Assembly: GCA_016207885.1 (NCBI GenBank)
Contig: JACQZE010000003.1
Coordinates: 62,001 to 126,000, forward strand
Source of the DNA: Nitrospirota bacterium
GTDB taxonomy: Bacteria; Nitrospirota; Thermodesulfovibrionia; UBA6902
Direction: 5' to 3'
DNA length: 64,000 nt
Both the position numbers and the translations under genes were made by a program. Below the pieces are notes generated by a model. The model was not told where the DNA came from and did not search any database. It saw only the letters and a list, made by a program, of their open reading frames with translations. How positions within the stretch are numbered: position 1 is the stretch's first letter; every line of letters starts with the position of its first letter. Positions 17,511 to 27,148 of the stretch are shown one piece after another.

Positions 17511-17948
17511 TTATTTTGTTTTGCGGGATAAATATGCTCGATGAGGCGCTTTTGTCTCTTCCTCAAAAAAAATCCTATTCATTTTAGTCAGGCTTTTATC
17601 TAATGTGAAGATATATTTATCACCATCAGGTTCAGTAAATTCTATCGAAGGAATGGATGTAACATCGGCAGTATAATAGTAATAACTAGGTGCGTAACCG
17701 CCGAAGGCTCCATAGCTGATAATAATTTCAGCTTTTTTGTTATCAATTTTTTCTACAACTAAGATGGTGTCAATACCATTTCGCAATGAACCTTCCCACA
17801 CTCCCGAGAAAGCTGCGATCTCTTTCGGAACATCCGGCGATGGCGGAACAATATTCAGAGTGGCCGGCAACGGAGCTGTTGAAGCACATCCTATAAGCAT
17901 CATTACAAATAAACCTAAAAACATGTAATAGTATCTCAGCATACTCAT
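17511..17948 (-). CDS. Lipoprotein, tandem paralogue
   Basis: 145 residues with lipobox LIGCA (Cys21). It shares the GVWEG and VVEKIDNKKAEI motifs and the PPSPDVPKEIAAF linker with the neighbouring gene 22 bases downstream. Both look like secreted beta-sheet domains. The pair is divergent from the S41 protease gene on the other strand. Confidence 0.65.
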   Translation of the reverse strand: MSMLRYYYMFLGLFVMMLIGCASTAPLPATLNIVPPSPDVPKEIAAFSGVWEGSLRNGIDTILVVEKIDNKKAEIIISYGAFGGYAPSYYYYTADVTSIPSIEFTEPDGDKYIFTLDKSLTKMNRIFFEEETKAPHRAYLSRKTK

Positions 17949-18087
17949 AACCTCCTTATGGATTTAAACAATTGTATTCGTTCGGTAAAAATATTACAAG
18001 AAAAAAATATATGCTGCCGGAGGATGCCTTTGTGTATAATATCCACATCCTCTCATGTCACACATATATAAAGGAAGGAACCTTATT

Positions 18088-19308
18088 ATGAAAAAAATAA
18101 TTAATACACTTCTAACATTCATTCTTATATTCGCTGCTTCATCGGCTTATGCCGAGGACAATACGAAGCTGGAACCATTGTTCCCTGTCGCGCTTGAGCA
18201 CAAATTTCCTGATTCAAAAGATACTTTCGAAGAGGTGAAGAAGCTTATCCTTGAAAACTATTACAGCGACGAGATAAGCGAGGACGCTCTCTACTGGGCG
18301 GCGATTGAGGGAATGCTGCGCCGCATCTCTCCGCCTGAGAACAAGGAGCTCGCAAAGATATGGACGCCTGAAGAGTATGCAAAGATCCTTGACGGCCTCA
18401 AGGGCGAGCAGGTCTCTATAGGAATAAAGACCTCATTCAATGCAGGCGACGGCAGCCTGACCGTCAATGAGATACTGCCGGGTTCGCCGGCAGAGAATAT
18501 CCTGATGCAGTATGACAGGATACTCAAGGTCGGCTCCGAGCTTATCAAGGGCAAGCCTGTGAGCGAGATAAGCAAACTCCTTGACGGCGACGAGGGCACT
18601 GAGGTCACGCTGAAGGTGAACAGGGGGACTGAGATATTCGATGTCACCATCAAGCGGAGAAAGTTTGAGACAGAGAATCTGATAGTTACAAAACTTTCAG
18701 ACGGGATAGCGCTTATAGAGATCAAGAGGTTCACAGAAGGCATGTATGAGAAGCTCAAAGATGAACTCGTCAGACTGGATAATGAAAAGTTCAAGAGGCT
18801 GGTGATAGACCTGAGGAATGATCCGGGCGGCGTATTCATGGAGCCGCTTAAGATAGTGGAGATATTTCTGCCTGAAAAAGGTATTCTGCTGAGGACGTTC
18901 ACCAGGGATAAGAAGAACCAGAACTATGTGTCTACTAACAAAGAGCCTTTAAATTTTGATATGGCGGTTCTGGTGAACGGGAATACGGCGTCGTCATCTG
19001 AGATACTTGCCGGCTCGCTCAGGGACCATCAGAAGGCGATGATAATCGGCACAAAAACTTACGGCAAAGGCGTGTTCGAAAAGACCTTCACCATAAAGAA
19101 TGACTACAGGGTCAAGTTCATTACCGGCGTCATGTACACGCCCAAAGGCCAGCCCTGGCAGGGCAAGGGGCTGCTTCCCGACTTTGTAGTTGATCAGGAT
19201 GACAAGACGGTTGAGGCGCTGCTTAAACTTGATGTCAATGAGAGATTGAAAAAAGATATCGGTTTGATAACAGCGGTGAAGCTGTTGAAGCTGCAGGAAG
19301 TGAAGTAA
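18088..19308 (+). CDS. C-terminal processing peptidase (S41, CtpA type)
   Basis: From the ATG at 18088, 406 residues with a signal peptide (about 1-22). I chose this start because GGAAGGA lies 8 bases upstream; an in-frame ATG exists at 18055. A PDZ domain (about 110-185) precedes the S41 protease domain. The catalytic Ser lies in GNTASSSEILAGSL and the Lys in the TKTYGKG segment (Ser-Lys dyad). Such enzymes trim or degrade periplasmic proteins. The 3' neighbour is convergent and 6 bases away. Confidence 0.85.
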   Translation: MKKIINTLLTFILIFAASSAYAEDNTKLEPLFPVALEHKFPDSKDTFEEVKKLILENYYSDEISEDALYWAAIEGMLRRISPPENKELAKIWTPEEYAKILDGLKGEQVSIGIKTSFNAGDGSLTVNEILPGSPAENILMQYDRILKVGSELIKGKPVSEISKLLDGDEGTEVTLKVNRGTEIFDVTIKRRKFETENLIVTKLSDGIALIEIKRFTEGMYEKLKDELVRLDNEKFKRLVIDLRNDPGGVFMEPLKIVEIFLPEKGILLRTFTRDKKNQNYVSTNKEPLNFDMAVLVNGNTASSSEILAGSLRDHQKAMIIGTKTYGKGVFEKTFTIKNDYRVKFITGVMYTPKGQPWQGKGLLPDFVVDQDDKTVEALLKLDVNERLKKDIGLITAVKLLKLQEVK

Positions 19309-19314
19309 GGGGAA

Positions 19315-20988
19315 TTATTGCCCGCCTTTTCTCTTGTGCTTGTCACGTTTATGCTCGTACATCAGCTTATCAGCCTGGGTAAGCAGAGCCTCTATCGTAT
19401 CCGGGCAGTCTTCTTTGTAATGTACGATCCCGATGCTTATTGAAAGCATATACGGCTGGTTTCTCTTTTCATTGAAATCCTTGAGGCACTCCTCAAAACG
19501 GCTTCGTATTGTATCTACGCTGGTATCGGTCGTCTGAATGGAGAAGATGACAAACTCATCTCCGCCTATGCGGGCGATTATGTCAGACTCGCGGAATAGC
19601 TCCTGAAGGAAGCGTGCCGTGTCCTTCAGCATATTATCGCCCTCAATATGGCCGAATCCGTCATTTATCACCTTGAGGTCATCGAGGTCGGCGTATAGAA
19701 GTATCACGCCCCTCTTCATGCGGTGGGCGATCCTGAGCTCCTGTTCCGCAAGTGTCATGAACCCGCGCCTGTTGTACAGGCCTGTAAGCTCATCCGACAA
19801 CGACAGCCCTCTAAGCTCCTCCTCCATCCTCTTACGGTTCGATATATCCATGCCTGTGCCGAGAAGATATGTCTTCCCCTCTATCTCGGTTCGCAGGCCT
19901 GTGAAATAATACGGAATCCTCTTCTCATTCTTTAAAACGAGGTTTGCCTCAACAGTTGACCTGCCCTTCTCAAAGACCTCTCTGACCTTTTCGTATATCA
20001 GCTTCTTCTCCTTGCCGGTGAAGAAGTCAAAGGCATTCATCTTTGATATCTCATCGGATGAATAACCTGAGACCTTCTCATAGTTCTCATTCCACAGGAG
20101 GAATTTTCCCGCGGCGTCAAAGCAGTAGAATATATCCGGCAGGCTGTTTATTATTGATTTTGAAAAGTTGCGCTCCGCTATCAGCGCATCTTTGACCTTC
20201 TTGCGCTGGGTGATGTCCATAAGGGTGGTCATCACATGTGAGTTATTGCCGTAAGGATCCCTCAAAGTTGTTACGTTGACAAGTCCCCATATGATCTCCC
20301 CGCCCTTCTTAAAGTACCGCTTCTCCATCTGATAGCTGCTGCGCCTGCCGCAAAGCAGGTCATTCATAAGCCCGGCATTATCGATCATGTCATCAGGGTG
20401 GGAGATATCTTCAACAGACTTCCCTTCTATCTCAGCCCTTGTATAGCCGAAGAAGTCGTGGAATGCGGTGTTGAAGTCCGCGAACCTCAGTTGTTCATTA
20501 AGAGGGTCCTTCACGATCGGATAAATGATTATGCCTGTGGTAGACCTGTCAAAAAATGCCCTGAACATCATCTCGCTGTTCCTCAGCCTGTCTTCAACCT
20601 CTCTTCTCGCTGATATGTCACGGATAACGCCGTGGATCAGGATATTGCCGTCAACATTTAACAGGCCTGAAGAGACCTCTGCCGGAAATAATCCGCCGTC
20701 TTTCTTTATAAAGTCTATGACAAGTGTTGCGGAACCGTCACGATAGATCGTCTTTAACGCGGACTTTAAAAGATGAAGCGACTCCGCGGGATGAAGGCTT
20801 GAAATGTTAAGGGACAGGATATCCTGCCTTGAGTATCCGAGCTGGCCAGCCGCCTTCAGGTTAACATCTAAAACATTGCCCTCAAGGTCATGTATGAAGA
20901 TGCCGTCGTTTGCACAGTGAAAGAGGTTTCTGTATAGCTCATGGCCCTCTTTTGCCGGCTCTTTTTTTGTACCGTTGTCGTCTTTCAT
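19315..20988 (-). CDS. PAS-PAS-PAS diguanylate cyclase
   Basis: 557 residues without membrane segments. Three PAS domains (about 15-130, 140-265 and 270-390) precede a GGDEF domain (about 395-550). The active site is intact (RIGGDEF near 485). The inhibitory I-site RESD lies five residues before GGDEF, so product feedback is expected. It should make cyclic di-GMP in response to a cytoplasmic signal sensed by PAS. It is convergent with the S41 gene and divergent from gatA. Confidence 0.9.
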   Translation of the reverse strand: MKDDNGTKKEPAKEGHELYRNLFHCANDGIFIHDLEGNVLDVNLKAAGQLGYSRQDILSLNISSLHPAESLHLLKSALKTIYRDGSATLVIDFIKKDGGLFPAEVSSGLLNVDGNILIHGVIRDISARREVEDRLRNSEMMFRAFFDRSTTGIIIYPIVKDPLNEQLRFADFNTAFHDFFGYTRAEIEGKSVEDISHPDDMIDNAGLMNDLLCGRRSSYQMEKRYFKKGGEIIWGLVNVTTLRDPYGNNSHVMTTLMDITQRKKVKDALIAERNFSKSIINSLPDIFYCFDAAGKFLLWNENYEKVSGYSSDEISKMNAFDFFTGKEKKLIYEKVREVFEKGRSTVEANLVLKNEKRIPYYFTGLRTEIEGKTYLLGTGMDISNRKRMEEELRGLSLSDELTGLYNRRGFMTLAEQELRIAHRMKRGVILLYADLDDLKVINDGFGHIEGDNMLKDTARFLQELFRESDIIARIGGDEFVIFSIQTTDTSVDTIRSRFEECLKDFNEKRNQPYMLSISIGIVHYKEDCPDTIEALLTQADKLMYEHKRDKHKRKGGQ

Positions 20989-21129
20989 ACGGGACAGCTC
21001 CCTGGATGCTTGGTGGATATTTATACATGATAGTGATTATTGACTTTTTTGGCAATAGAAAACTTTCTTTATAAAGCGGGGAAGTAGTAAAATAACAGGC
21101 AGTTTTTAACTTTTAACTATGGGGACAAC

Positions 21130-22584
21130 TTGGAACTTCACAGCCTTACAATAGAAGAAGCGCGCGATGCCATTCACAAAGGCGGCCTGAGCCCGGTCGA
21201 GCTCGCAGAGGCGCTGCTGAAGCGCATAGATGAGGTTGACGGAGAGACAAGGGCGTATGTCACTGTCACAAAAGATGCCGCAATAGAACAGGCAGCACAG
21301 GCTTTGGAGCTTATCAAAAAAGGCGATAAACACGCCTTGACAGGCATACCTTTGTCCATCAAGGACAACATGTGCACCGAGGGCGTCAGAACCACATGCT
21401 CGTCAAAGATACTTCACAACTTCATCCCGCCGTATGAAAGCACAGCCACGCAGAAACTCAAGGATGAAGGTTACGTGCTACTCGGCAAGACAAACCTTGA
21501 TGAGTTTGCCATGGGCTCGTCAACTGAAAACTCAGCCTTCGGCCATACAAGAAATCCGTGGGATACGGCAAGGATACCCGGCGGTTCCAGCGGCGGCTCT
21601 GCGGCAGCGGTTGCGGCAGGCGAATGCCTTGCATCCCTCGGCTCAGATACCGGCGGTTCCATAAGGCAGCCCGCATCGCTCTGCGGTGTTGTCGGGCTGA
21701 AGCCGACATATGGAAGGGTCTCGCGTTACGGACTTATTGCATTTGCGTCATCGCTTGACCAGATAGGGCCGATCACAAAGACGGTGAAGGATTCCGCCAT
21801 ACTGCTGAATATCATAAGCGGGCATGACCGCAGGGATTCAACATCTGCCAACATTAACGTGCCTGACTTCACCTCAGCACTCGGCAGGGATATCAAAGGC
21901 ATGAAGATCGGGATACCGAAAGAGTTCTCAGTCGCGGGACTTGATAAAGATGTGGATATCGCTATCAAAAATGCCATTAAACAGCTTGAGTCGCTTGGAG
22001 CTGTGCCGGTCGAGATCTCGCTTCCGCACACAGGTTATGCTGTTGCTACATATTATATACTCGCGACTTCAGAAGCATCTTCCAACCTCGCAAGGTATGA
22101 CGGCGTCAGGTACGGCCTCAGGGCTGAAGGCGAAGACCTCATAGATACATACATAAAGACACGGTCAGAGGGCTTCGGCTCAGAGGTGAAGAGGAGGATA
22201 ATCCTCGGCACATACGCCCTCTCATCGGGATATTACGATGCATACTATAAAAAGGCTCAGCAGGTAAGGACGCTGATAAAGGGAGATTTTGACAGAGCAT
22301 ATGAATCAGTTGATGTGATAGTGACGCCGACTACGCCGACTACCGCTTTCAGGGCGGGTGAGAAGATGGAAGACCCGCTGCAGATGTATCTCTCGGATAT
22401 CTTCACAATATCAGCCAACCTCGCAGGCGGCCCCGGCATCTCCATCCCATGCGGCTTTGATTCAAACAACCTGCCGATCGGGCTTCAGTTAATGGGCAAA
22501 CACTTTGATGAAGAATCAGTACTGAAGATAGCATACGCGTATGAGCAGTCAACAGAGTGGCATAAGAGAAGGCCAAAGATATAA
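21130..22584 (+). CDS. gatA: Glutamyl-tRNA(Gln)/Asp-tRNA(Asn) amidotransferase subunit A
   Basis: 484 residues, starting at a TTG with GGGG five bases upstream. The amidase-signature triad is intact: Lys in SIKDNM, cis-Ser and Ser in [14 protein letters not shown] with [13 protein letters not shown]. GatA releases ammonia from glutamine for transamidation of misacylated tRNA together with GatB and GatC. gatC is not in the window. gatB lies 3.1 kb downstream, separated by three unrelated genes, which is not the usual adjacent order. Confidence 0.95.
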   Translation: MELHSLTIEEARDAIHKGGLSPVELAEALLKRIDEVDGETRAYVTVTKDAAIEQAAQALELIKKGDKHALTGIPLSIKDNMCTEGVRTTCSSKILHNFIPPYESTATQKLKDEGYVLLGKTNLDEFAMGSSTENSAFGHTRNPWDTARIPGGSSGGSAAAVAAGECLASLGSDTGGSIRQPASLCGVVGLKPTYGRVSRYGLIAFASSLDQIGPITKTVKDSAILLNIISGHDRRDSTSANINVPDFTSALGRDIKGMKIGIPKEFSVAGLDKDVDIAIKNAIKQLESLGAVPVEISLPHTGYAVATYYILATSEASSNLARYDGVRYGLRAEGEDLIDTYIKTRSEGFGSEVKRRIILGTYALSSGYYDAYYKKAQQVRTLIKGDFDRAYESVDVIVTPTTPTTAFRAGEKMEDPLQMYLSDIFTISANLAGGPGISIPCGFDSNNLPIGLQLMGKHFDEESVLKIAYAYEQSTEWHKRRPKI

Positions 22585-22590
22585 ATAAAT

Positions 22591-22628
22591 ACTCCCATCT
22601 TAAATAAAGAGGGGCAAGGGGAGATTTT
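22591..22628. repeat. Interspersed palindromic repeat (copy after gatA)
   Basis: The complementary strand reads AAAATCTCCCCTTGCCC then TCTTTATTTAAGA. This matches the elements at 47682-47719 and 58007-58042, allowing for divergence. It begins 7 bases after the gatA stop. Its stem is imperfect, so it may be an old copy. Confidence 0.55.
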
Positions 22629-22686
22629 ACAATTAAAAAATCCCTATCTATCCTTTTTGCTATATTATGAAAACCATTAAATTTCT

Positions 22687-24963
22687 ATGGCCAAAATAAT
22701 TCCTTTCAAACAAAACCAATCCTCTGAAGAGAAGGCTCTCCGCAAAAAGCTTCAAACAAATCCTGACGATCTTGAGACATGGGGCAAGCTGCTTATACTG
22801 AAAATCCAGCAAGGCAAGTTTGATCCTAACAACGATTATGCAAAAGCTATTCTACGTTGCATTGAGACAGTGGATGTTGAACAGATAAATCAATTTCTAT
22901 ACTCCATAACTCCGATAGTGGAGAATATTGGTTGGTATGAGCCATCGAGGCATAATCCGGCTAAGGCTAAACTGATTTCTAACTTGATCCTTCCATATCG
23001 TCAAAAGAGACAACTAATCAAAATATATGAGACTTATTTTACTGGTGACTTGTTTTTTGACAGTGTGCAGACGCTGGCTCCTGATATTTCTTATATAAAA
23101 GAAGAAGAGCAATCATTACTTGGCAAGACAAAGAAATCGCACCCTCCTCTCAAGAATTATTTCATAACCTGTCTAAAAGCAACTGTTGAAAAATATGGAT
23201 TCATATCTCCAATTATTAGCTTGATAGTCTTTAGCAGTTGCCCTTTGGAAAAAGAATTCTCAGAAAAAGATATAAGAAGATTGTTAGGGAAATATTCTTC
23301 AATGGCATCAAAAAATACTAAGATATATCATGTCTTCGAAAAAGTTGAATATGTTCTATTGTCTTCTAAATTAAAGGATAAAAAGTTAAGCTTTGGTGAT
23401 TTGTGTAAACTTCTACATCTCAGATACGATCTCGGCGGGCCTTTTTCAGATGTCTGTAATGCGATACTTGATGCCATACCTAAAACTAATATAGACGAAA
23501 TAACTAAAGGCGTTGAGTTTGATGATGTACTTTTTTCTGAGTGTGGTGATATTAAGTATAAGCCGTTGGGAAGTAAAAGCAACTCTGTTTTCCTTAAAGA
23601 CTTCTATAATAAGTTGCATGAAAACAACAAGATTAATAATAAACTGGCCCTTCAAGCGTTTTTATTCTTCATGCGTGATTTAAAAAGCTGCCCGCTGAAA
23701 TATTTAGTTCTTGCTTCTTTATATAACATGAACGATGGTGATCCATTGTCTGCTGCCGAAGGTTTTTATCACGCAGGGGTAAAATATTACGATATCAGTT
23801 ATTACCACGAATCCATGGACTGCTTAAAGAACTCTCTTTTTAATGCTGCATTTATATTTGAAAATCCGCTCGATTTCATTGACATGGATACATTTATTCA
23901 GGTTGCAAATAAACTGAACTCATACGAGGACAGCATCAATTTTCTCTCAAAGTTCAAGTTGCTTCAAGAGCATGGTTTATCAATTCATCAGGGGTTTCTT
24001 AATGAGATTGAATCAACGAAGACAACACTTGAATATAGGCACAATGCACTGACGTATCATAAGATAGATGGGTTTTATGAATTGGTTGCTCAGGAAAACT
24101 TTCCGGAAATTCAATCTCATATCGTGAAAAAGGGTAAGGGTGCATTTACCCTTACCGGAGAACAACTGCAAATTCTGCTTAGAAAGATTCAAGAGAAATC
24201 AGACATCATCCGAGGCATTAAAAGCATCAGCGCAAAGTGCGACATGCTGATGTATATGCACAGGGAGATTTATGACAAGCAGGCGGCGTTCTTTGAAGTT
24301 ATGAAGGAGAATCATGGCTCGATTGAGAATTTAATTAGCCAGAATACCGAAAAGATAATCGAGAGCATCCATAAGAAAAATGAAACATTCATATCTCAAA
24401 TCAACATCAAGACCGCGCAGGATTTTTACCACGATGTGCTTGGCGTGCGTTTATGGAAAAGCCTTGATGAAGCCACAAGAACCTTCCTCATGCTCGCACG
24501 GCATCTTGACACGACAAACCAGTTTTCACCGTCTGATGAATTCGGCTTTGTGGCAATAGAATACGCAAAGGCGATTGAGAACGAATTCAAAAAGAAAATC
24601 ATTGACGGCTGCCTTTCAAAAGAACCGCATATCAAATATCGAGGCCCTGAAAGAGTCATTATAATTACACAGGACACAGTCATCACCATGGGGAGTATCT
24701 GTTCCCTGATTGATAAAACAAAAAAGGTCAAAGGCAAGGAAGACTTATTATGGCAATTGCACAGCTTTATCATCAATCATACAAACGGCAGGCAAAAGTT
24801 ATTTGACTTAAAGAATGCGCTCTTTGATATAAAAGACAAATACCGCAATCCCGCTGCACATCCGGTAAATTACTCGAGAGAACGGCTGGATTCGTTTAAA
24901 AGCCTGCTCTTTCAGAAAGCCTTTTTGAAGGATTATCTTTCATGTATGCAAATGGAGAAATAA
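22687..24963 (+). CDS. Large protein with helical repeats and a C-terminal Rx4H (HEPN-like) motif
   Basis: 758 residues, lower in G+C by eye than the flanking gat genes. The first 450 residues look like alpha-helical repeats without a named family; residues 500-580 have coiled-coil character. The last 130 residues are helical and end with KYRNPAAHPVNYSRERLD. This contains R-x4-H, the catalytic signature of HEPN ribonucleases. The gene follows gatA by 102 bases and precedes a nucleotidyltransferase/HEPN pair by 30 bases. A role as an RNA-cleaving toxin or phage-defence effector is inferred, not shown; a structural HEPN role is possible. Confidence 0.5.
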   Translation: MAKIIPFKQNQSSEEKALRKKLQTNPDDLETWGKLLILKIQQGKFDPNNDYAKAILRCIETVDVEQINQFLYSITPIVENIGWYEPSRHNPAKAKLISNLILPYRQKRQLIKIYETYFTGDLFFDSVQTLAPDISYIKEEEQSLLGKTKKSHPPLKNYFITCLKATVEKYGFISPIISLIVFSSCPLEKEFSEKDIRRLLGKYSSMASKNTKIYHVFEKVEYVLLSSKLKDKKLSFGDLCKLLHLRYDLGGPFSDVCNAILDAIPKTNIDEITKGVEFDDVLFSECGDIKYKPLGSKSNSVFLKDFYNKLHENNKINNKLALQAFLFFMRDLKSCPLKYLVLASLYNMNDGDPLSAAEGFYHAGVKYYDISYYHESMDCLKNSLFNAAFIFENPLDFIDMDTFIQVANKLNSYEDSINFLSKFKLLQEHGLSIHQGFLNEIESTKTTLEYRHNALTYHKIDGFYELVAQENFPEIQSHIVKKGKGAFTLTGEQLQILLRKIQEKSDIIRGIKSISAKCDMLMYMHREIYDKQAAFFEVMKENHGSIENLISQNTEKIIESIHKKNETFISQINIKTAQDFYHDVLGVRLWKSLDEATRTFLMLARHLDTTNQFSPSDEFGFVAIEYAKAIENEFKKKIIDGCLSKEPHIKYRGPERVIIITQDTVITMGSICSLIDKTKKVKGKEDLLWQLHSFIINHTNGRQKLFDLKNALFDIKDKYRNPAAHPVNYSRERLDSFKSLLFQKAFLKDYLSCMQMEK

Positions 24964-24993
24964 GGTAAAATAGGCAAACCACGGAGAACGCTC

Positions 24994-25311
24994 ATGGACA
25001 TAGAATATTATTTAAAAGAAGCTGTAAAAAGAATTATTGACAACTTCCATCCTGACAAGATCATTCTCTTCGGCTCTTATGCCTATGGAAAGCCGACTAA
25101 AGACAGCGATATTGACCTCATGGTTGTAATGGATACCGATATGCAGCCTTATGAGAGAGCCGTCCCGATAAGAAAGGCTCTAAGAGACCTCGGAATGCCT
25201 AAAGATATAATCGTGAGAACACCTAATGAGTTTGAAAGCTTCAAAGATATTATAGGCACCATGATTTATACCGCTGCACATAAAGGCAGAGTTATCTATG
25301 CAAGACAATAA
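24994..25311 (+). CDS. Minimal nucleotidyltransferase (MNT) of an MNT/HEPN pair
   Basis: 105 residues. The nucleotidyltransferase signature GSYAYGKPTKDSDIDLMVVMD (residues 27-47) carries the metal ligands. The C-terminal half has AVPIRKALRDLGMPKDIIVRTPNEFE, typical for this MNT subgroup. It overlaps the HEPN gene by 14 bases. GGTAAAAT, a likely -10, lies at 24964-24971 directly after the stop of the upstream HEPN-like gene. The same GGTAAAATA/CAAA layout precedes the 46717 MNT gene. Confidence 0.8.
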   Translation: MDIEYYLKEAVKRIIDNFHPDKIILFGSYAYGKPTKDSDIDLMVVMDTDMQPYERAVPIRKALRDLGMPKDIIVRTPNEFESFKDIIGTMIYTAAHKGRVIYARQ

Positions 25312-25702
25312 ATCAGACGTAGTAAGAGCTTGGTTCAAGAAGGCGGAGAACGATCTCAGAACGGCTGAACACATTATTAAGATGGAGGATCCGCCATATG
25401 ATACCGCATGTTTCCATACTCAACAGTGCGCTGAGAAATACTTGAAGGGGTTCCTGTTATTTCATGAGATAGACTTCCCAAAAACGCACTCGATAGAGGA
25501 TCTGGTTTTACAGTGCAAAAAAGTTGCACCATCTCTGGAATCAGAAATAGGGGATATTGAGATTTTATCAATCTATGCTGTAGAGACGAGATATCCGGGT
25601 GAATTGTATTATGACATCCCTGAAGAAAGGGCACAGGAAGCGATTGCTCTGGCAAAAAATGTTAAAGCAGTAGTCCTGAAATCATTAGAAGGGAAGATAT
25701 AG
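25298..25702 (+). CDS. HEPN domain protein (PF05168 type)
   Basis: 134 residues, helical. It has AWFKKAENDLRTAEHII and CFHTQQCAEKYLKGFL, the hallmark of the PF05168 branch of HEPN. It lacks an R-x4-H-x-Y catalytic site; TRYPGE occupies the equivalent region. It is therefore a different class from the DUF86 HEPNs at 13233 and 46994. Such proteins bind nucleotides or the MNT partner; toxin activity is doubtful. The pair lies between the large HEPN-like gene and gatB, four bases before the latter. Confidence 0.8.
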   Translation: MQDNKSDVVRAWFKKAENDLRTAEHIIKMEDPPYDTACFHTQQCAEKYLKGFLLFHEIDFPKTHSIEDLVLQCKKVAPSLESEIGDIEILSIYAVETRYPGELYYDIPEERAQEAIALAKNVKAVVLKSLEGKI

Positions 25703-25705
25703 AAA

Positions 25706-27148
25706 GTGACGGAGCAAATGCAATACGAAGCGGTAATCGGGCTTGAGATACATGCCCAGCTTTTAACAAACACAAAGATATTCTGCGGCTGCCCTGCGTC
25801 ATTCGGAGATGAGCCGAATACCAATACATGCCCTGTCTGCACAGGCATGCCTGGCGTTCTTCCTGTGATGAACAAGAAGGCTGTCGAGTATGTGATAAAG
25901 ACAGGCCTCGCCTTAAATTGCAGCATATCCCCTTACAGCAGGTTTGCAAGAAAGAACTACTTTTATCCCGACCTGCCTAAGGGCTATCAGATAAGCCAGT
26001 TCGAGCTTCCGCTGTGTGAAGGCGGGCATGTTGAGATAACTGTAAACGGCGCATCAAGAAAGATACCTCTGACCAGAATACATCTTGAGGAGGATGCCGG
26101 AAAGAATATACATGAAGGCTCCTCAGGCCACAGCCTCGTTGACCTCAACAGGGCAGGCACACCATTGATGGAGATCGTCTCCGAGCCTGACATCCGCACT
26201 CCGCAGGAGGCGGCAGAGTTTGTGAAGAAGTTAAGGGAGCTTGTCAGATGGATCGGGGTGTGCGACGGCAATATGGATCAGGGTTCTCTGAGGTGCGACG
26301 CAAATGTATCTGTTCGGCCTGTCGGACAGAAAGAGCTCGGAACAAAGGCTGAGATAAAGAACATGAACTCATTCAGGTTCATCGAGAAGGCGATAGATTA
26401 CGAGATAAAGCGCCAGATAAAGATGGCGAAGAATGGTGAGAGGATCATGCAGGAGACAAGGCTCTGGGACTCAGACAAGGGCATAACCGAATCCATGCGC
26501 TCAAAAGAGGGCTCGCATGATTACAGGTACTTCCCCGAACCCGACCTTGTTCCGGTAGAAGTAAGTGAATCATGGATAAGCGGGATAAAGGCAGGGATAA
26601 CAGAACTCCCCGGACTCAGGCGCGCAAGGTTCACTGAAGATTTCAACCTGCCTGAGGACGATGCCGCGCTTCTCACATCAGAGAGATCAATAGCAGAGTG
26701 GTTTGAAGATGCTGTTAAACTCGGCGGAGATCCAAAAATGGTATCGAACTGGATGATGGGCGAGCTTATGCGTCTGCTGAATGAAGAGAACAGAGAGATA
26801 AACGAATCACCGTTAAAACCACCACACCTTATCGCAATGCTCAAGCTTATTGAAAAAGGCACGATAAGCGGAAAGATCGCCAAGGCCGTATTTGAAGAGA
26901 TGTATAAGACAGGGAAGGACGCGGAGGCGATAGTCAAAGATAAGGGACTTGTCCAGATAAGCGATACAGGCGAGATAGAATCCATAGTTGACGGCATTAT
27001 CGCCAACAGCCCCAAAGAGGTTGAGAGGTTCAGGGCCGGAGACATGAAGCTCATGGGATTCTTTGTGGGCGAGGTGATGAAGGCGACCAAAGGCAAGGCA
27101 AACCCGGGGATCGTGAATGCCTTGATAAAAAAGAAACTGGCCCCTTAA
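25706..27148 (+). CDS. gatB: Asp-tRNA(Asn)/Glu-tRNA(Gln) amidotransferase subunit B
   Basis: 480 residues, starting at a GTG with GGGAAG about 9 bases upstream; an ATG at 25718 is an alternative. YEAVIGLEIHAQL at the N terminus, then CxC and CPVCTGMPG segments (zinc site), and the C-terminal YqeY-like tail domain identify GatB, the kinase/amidase partner that binds tRNA. It follows the HEPN gene with only 3 bases between stop and start, so it is probably cotranscribed with the island. The 3' end overlaps the convergent regulator gene by 4 bases. Confidence 0.95.
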   Translation: MTEQMQYEAVIGLEIHAQLLTNTKIFCGCPASFGDEPNTNTCPVCTGMPGVLPVMNKKAVEYVIKTGLALNCSISPYSRFARKNYFYPDLPKGYQISQFELPLCEGGHVEITVNGASRKIPLTRIHLEEDAGKNIHEGSSGHSLVDLNRAGTPLMEIVSEPDIRTPQEAAEFVKKLRELVRWIGVCDGNMDQGSLRCDANVSVRPVGQKELGTKAEIKNMNSFRFIEKAIDYEIKRQIKMAKNGERIMQETRLWDSDKGITESMRSKEGSHDYRYFPEPDLVPVEVSESWISGIKAGITELPGLRRARFTEDFNLPEDDAALLTSERSIAEWFEDAVKLGGDPKMVSNWMMGELMRLLNEENREINESPLKPPHLIAMLKLIEKGTISGKIAKAVFEEMYKTGKDAEAIVKDKGLVQISDTGEIESIVDGIIANSPKEVERFRAGDMKLMGFFVGEVMKATKGKANPGIVNALIKKKLAP

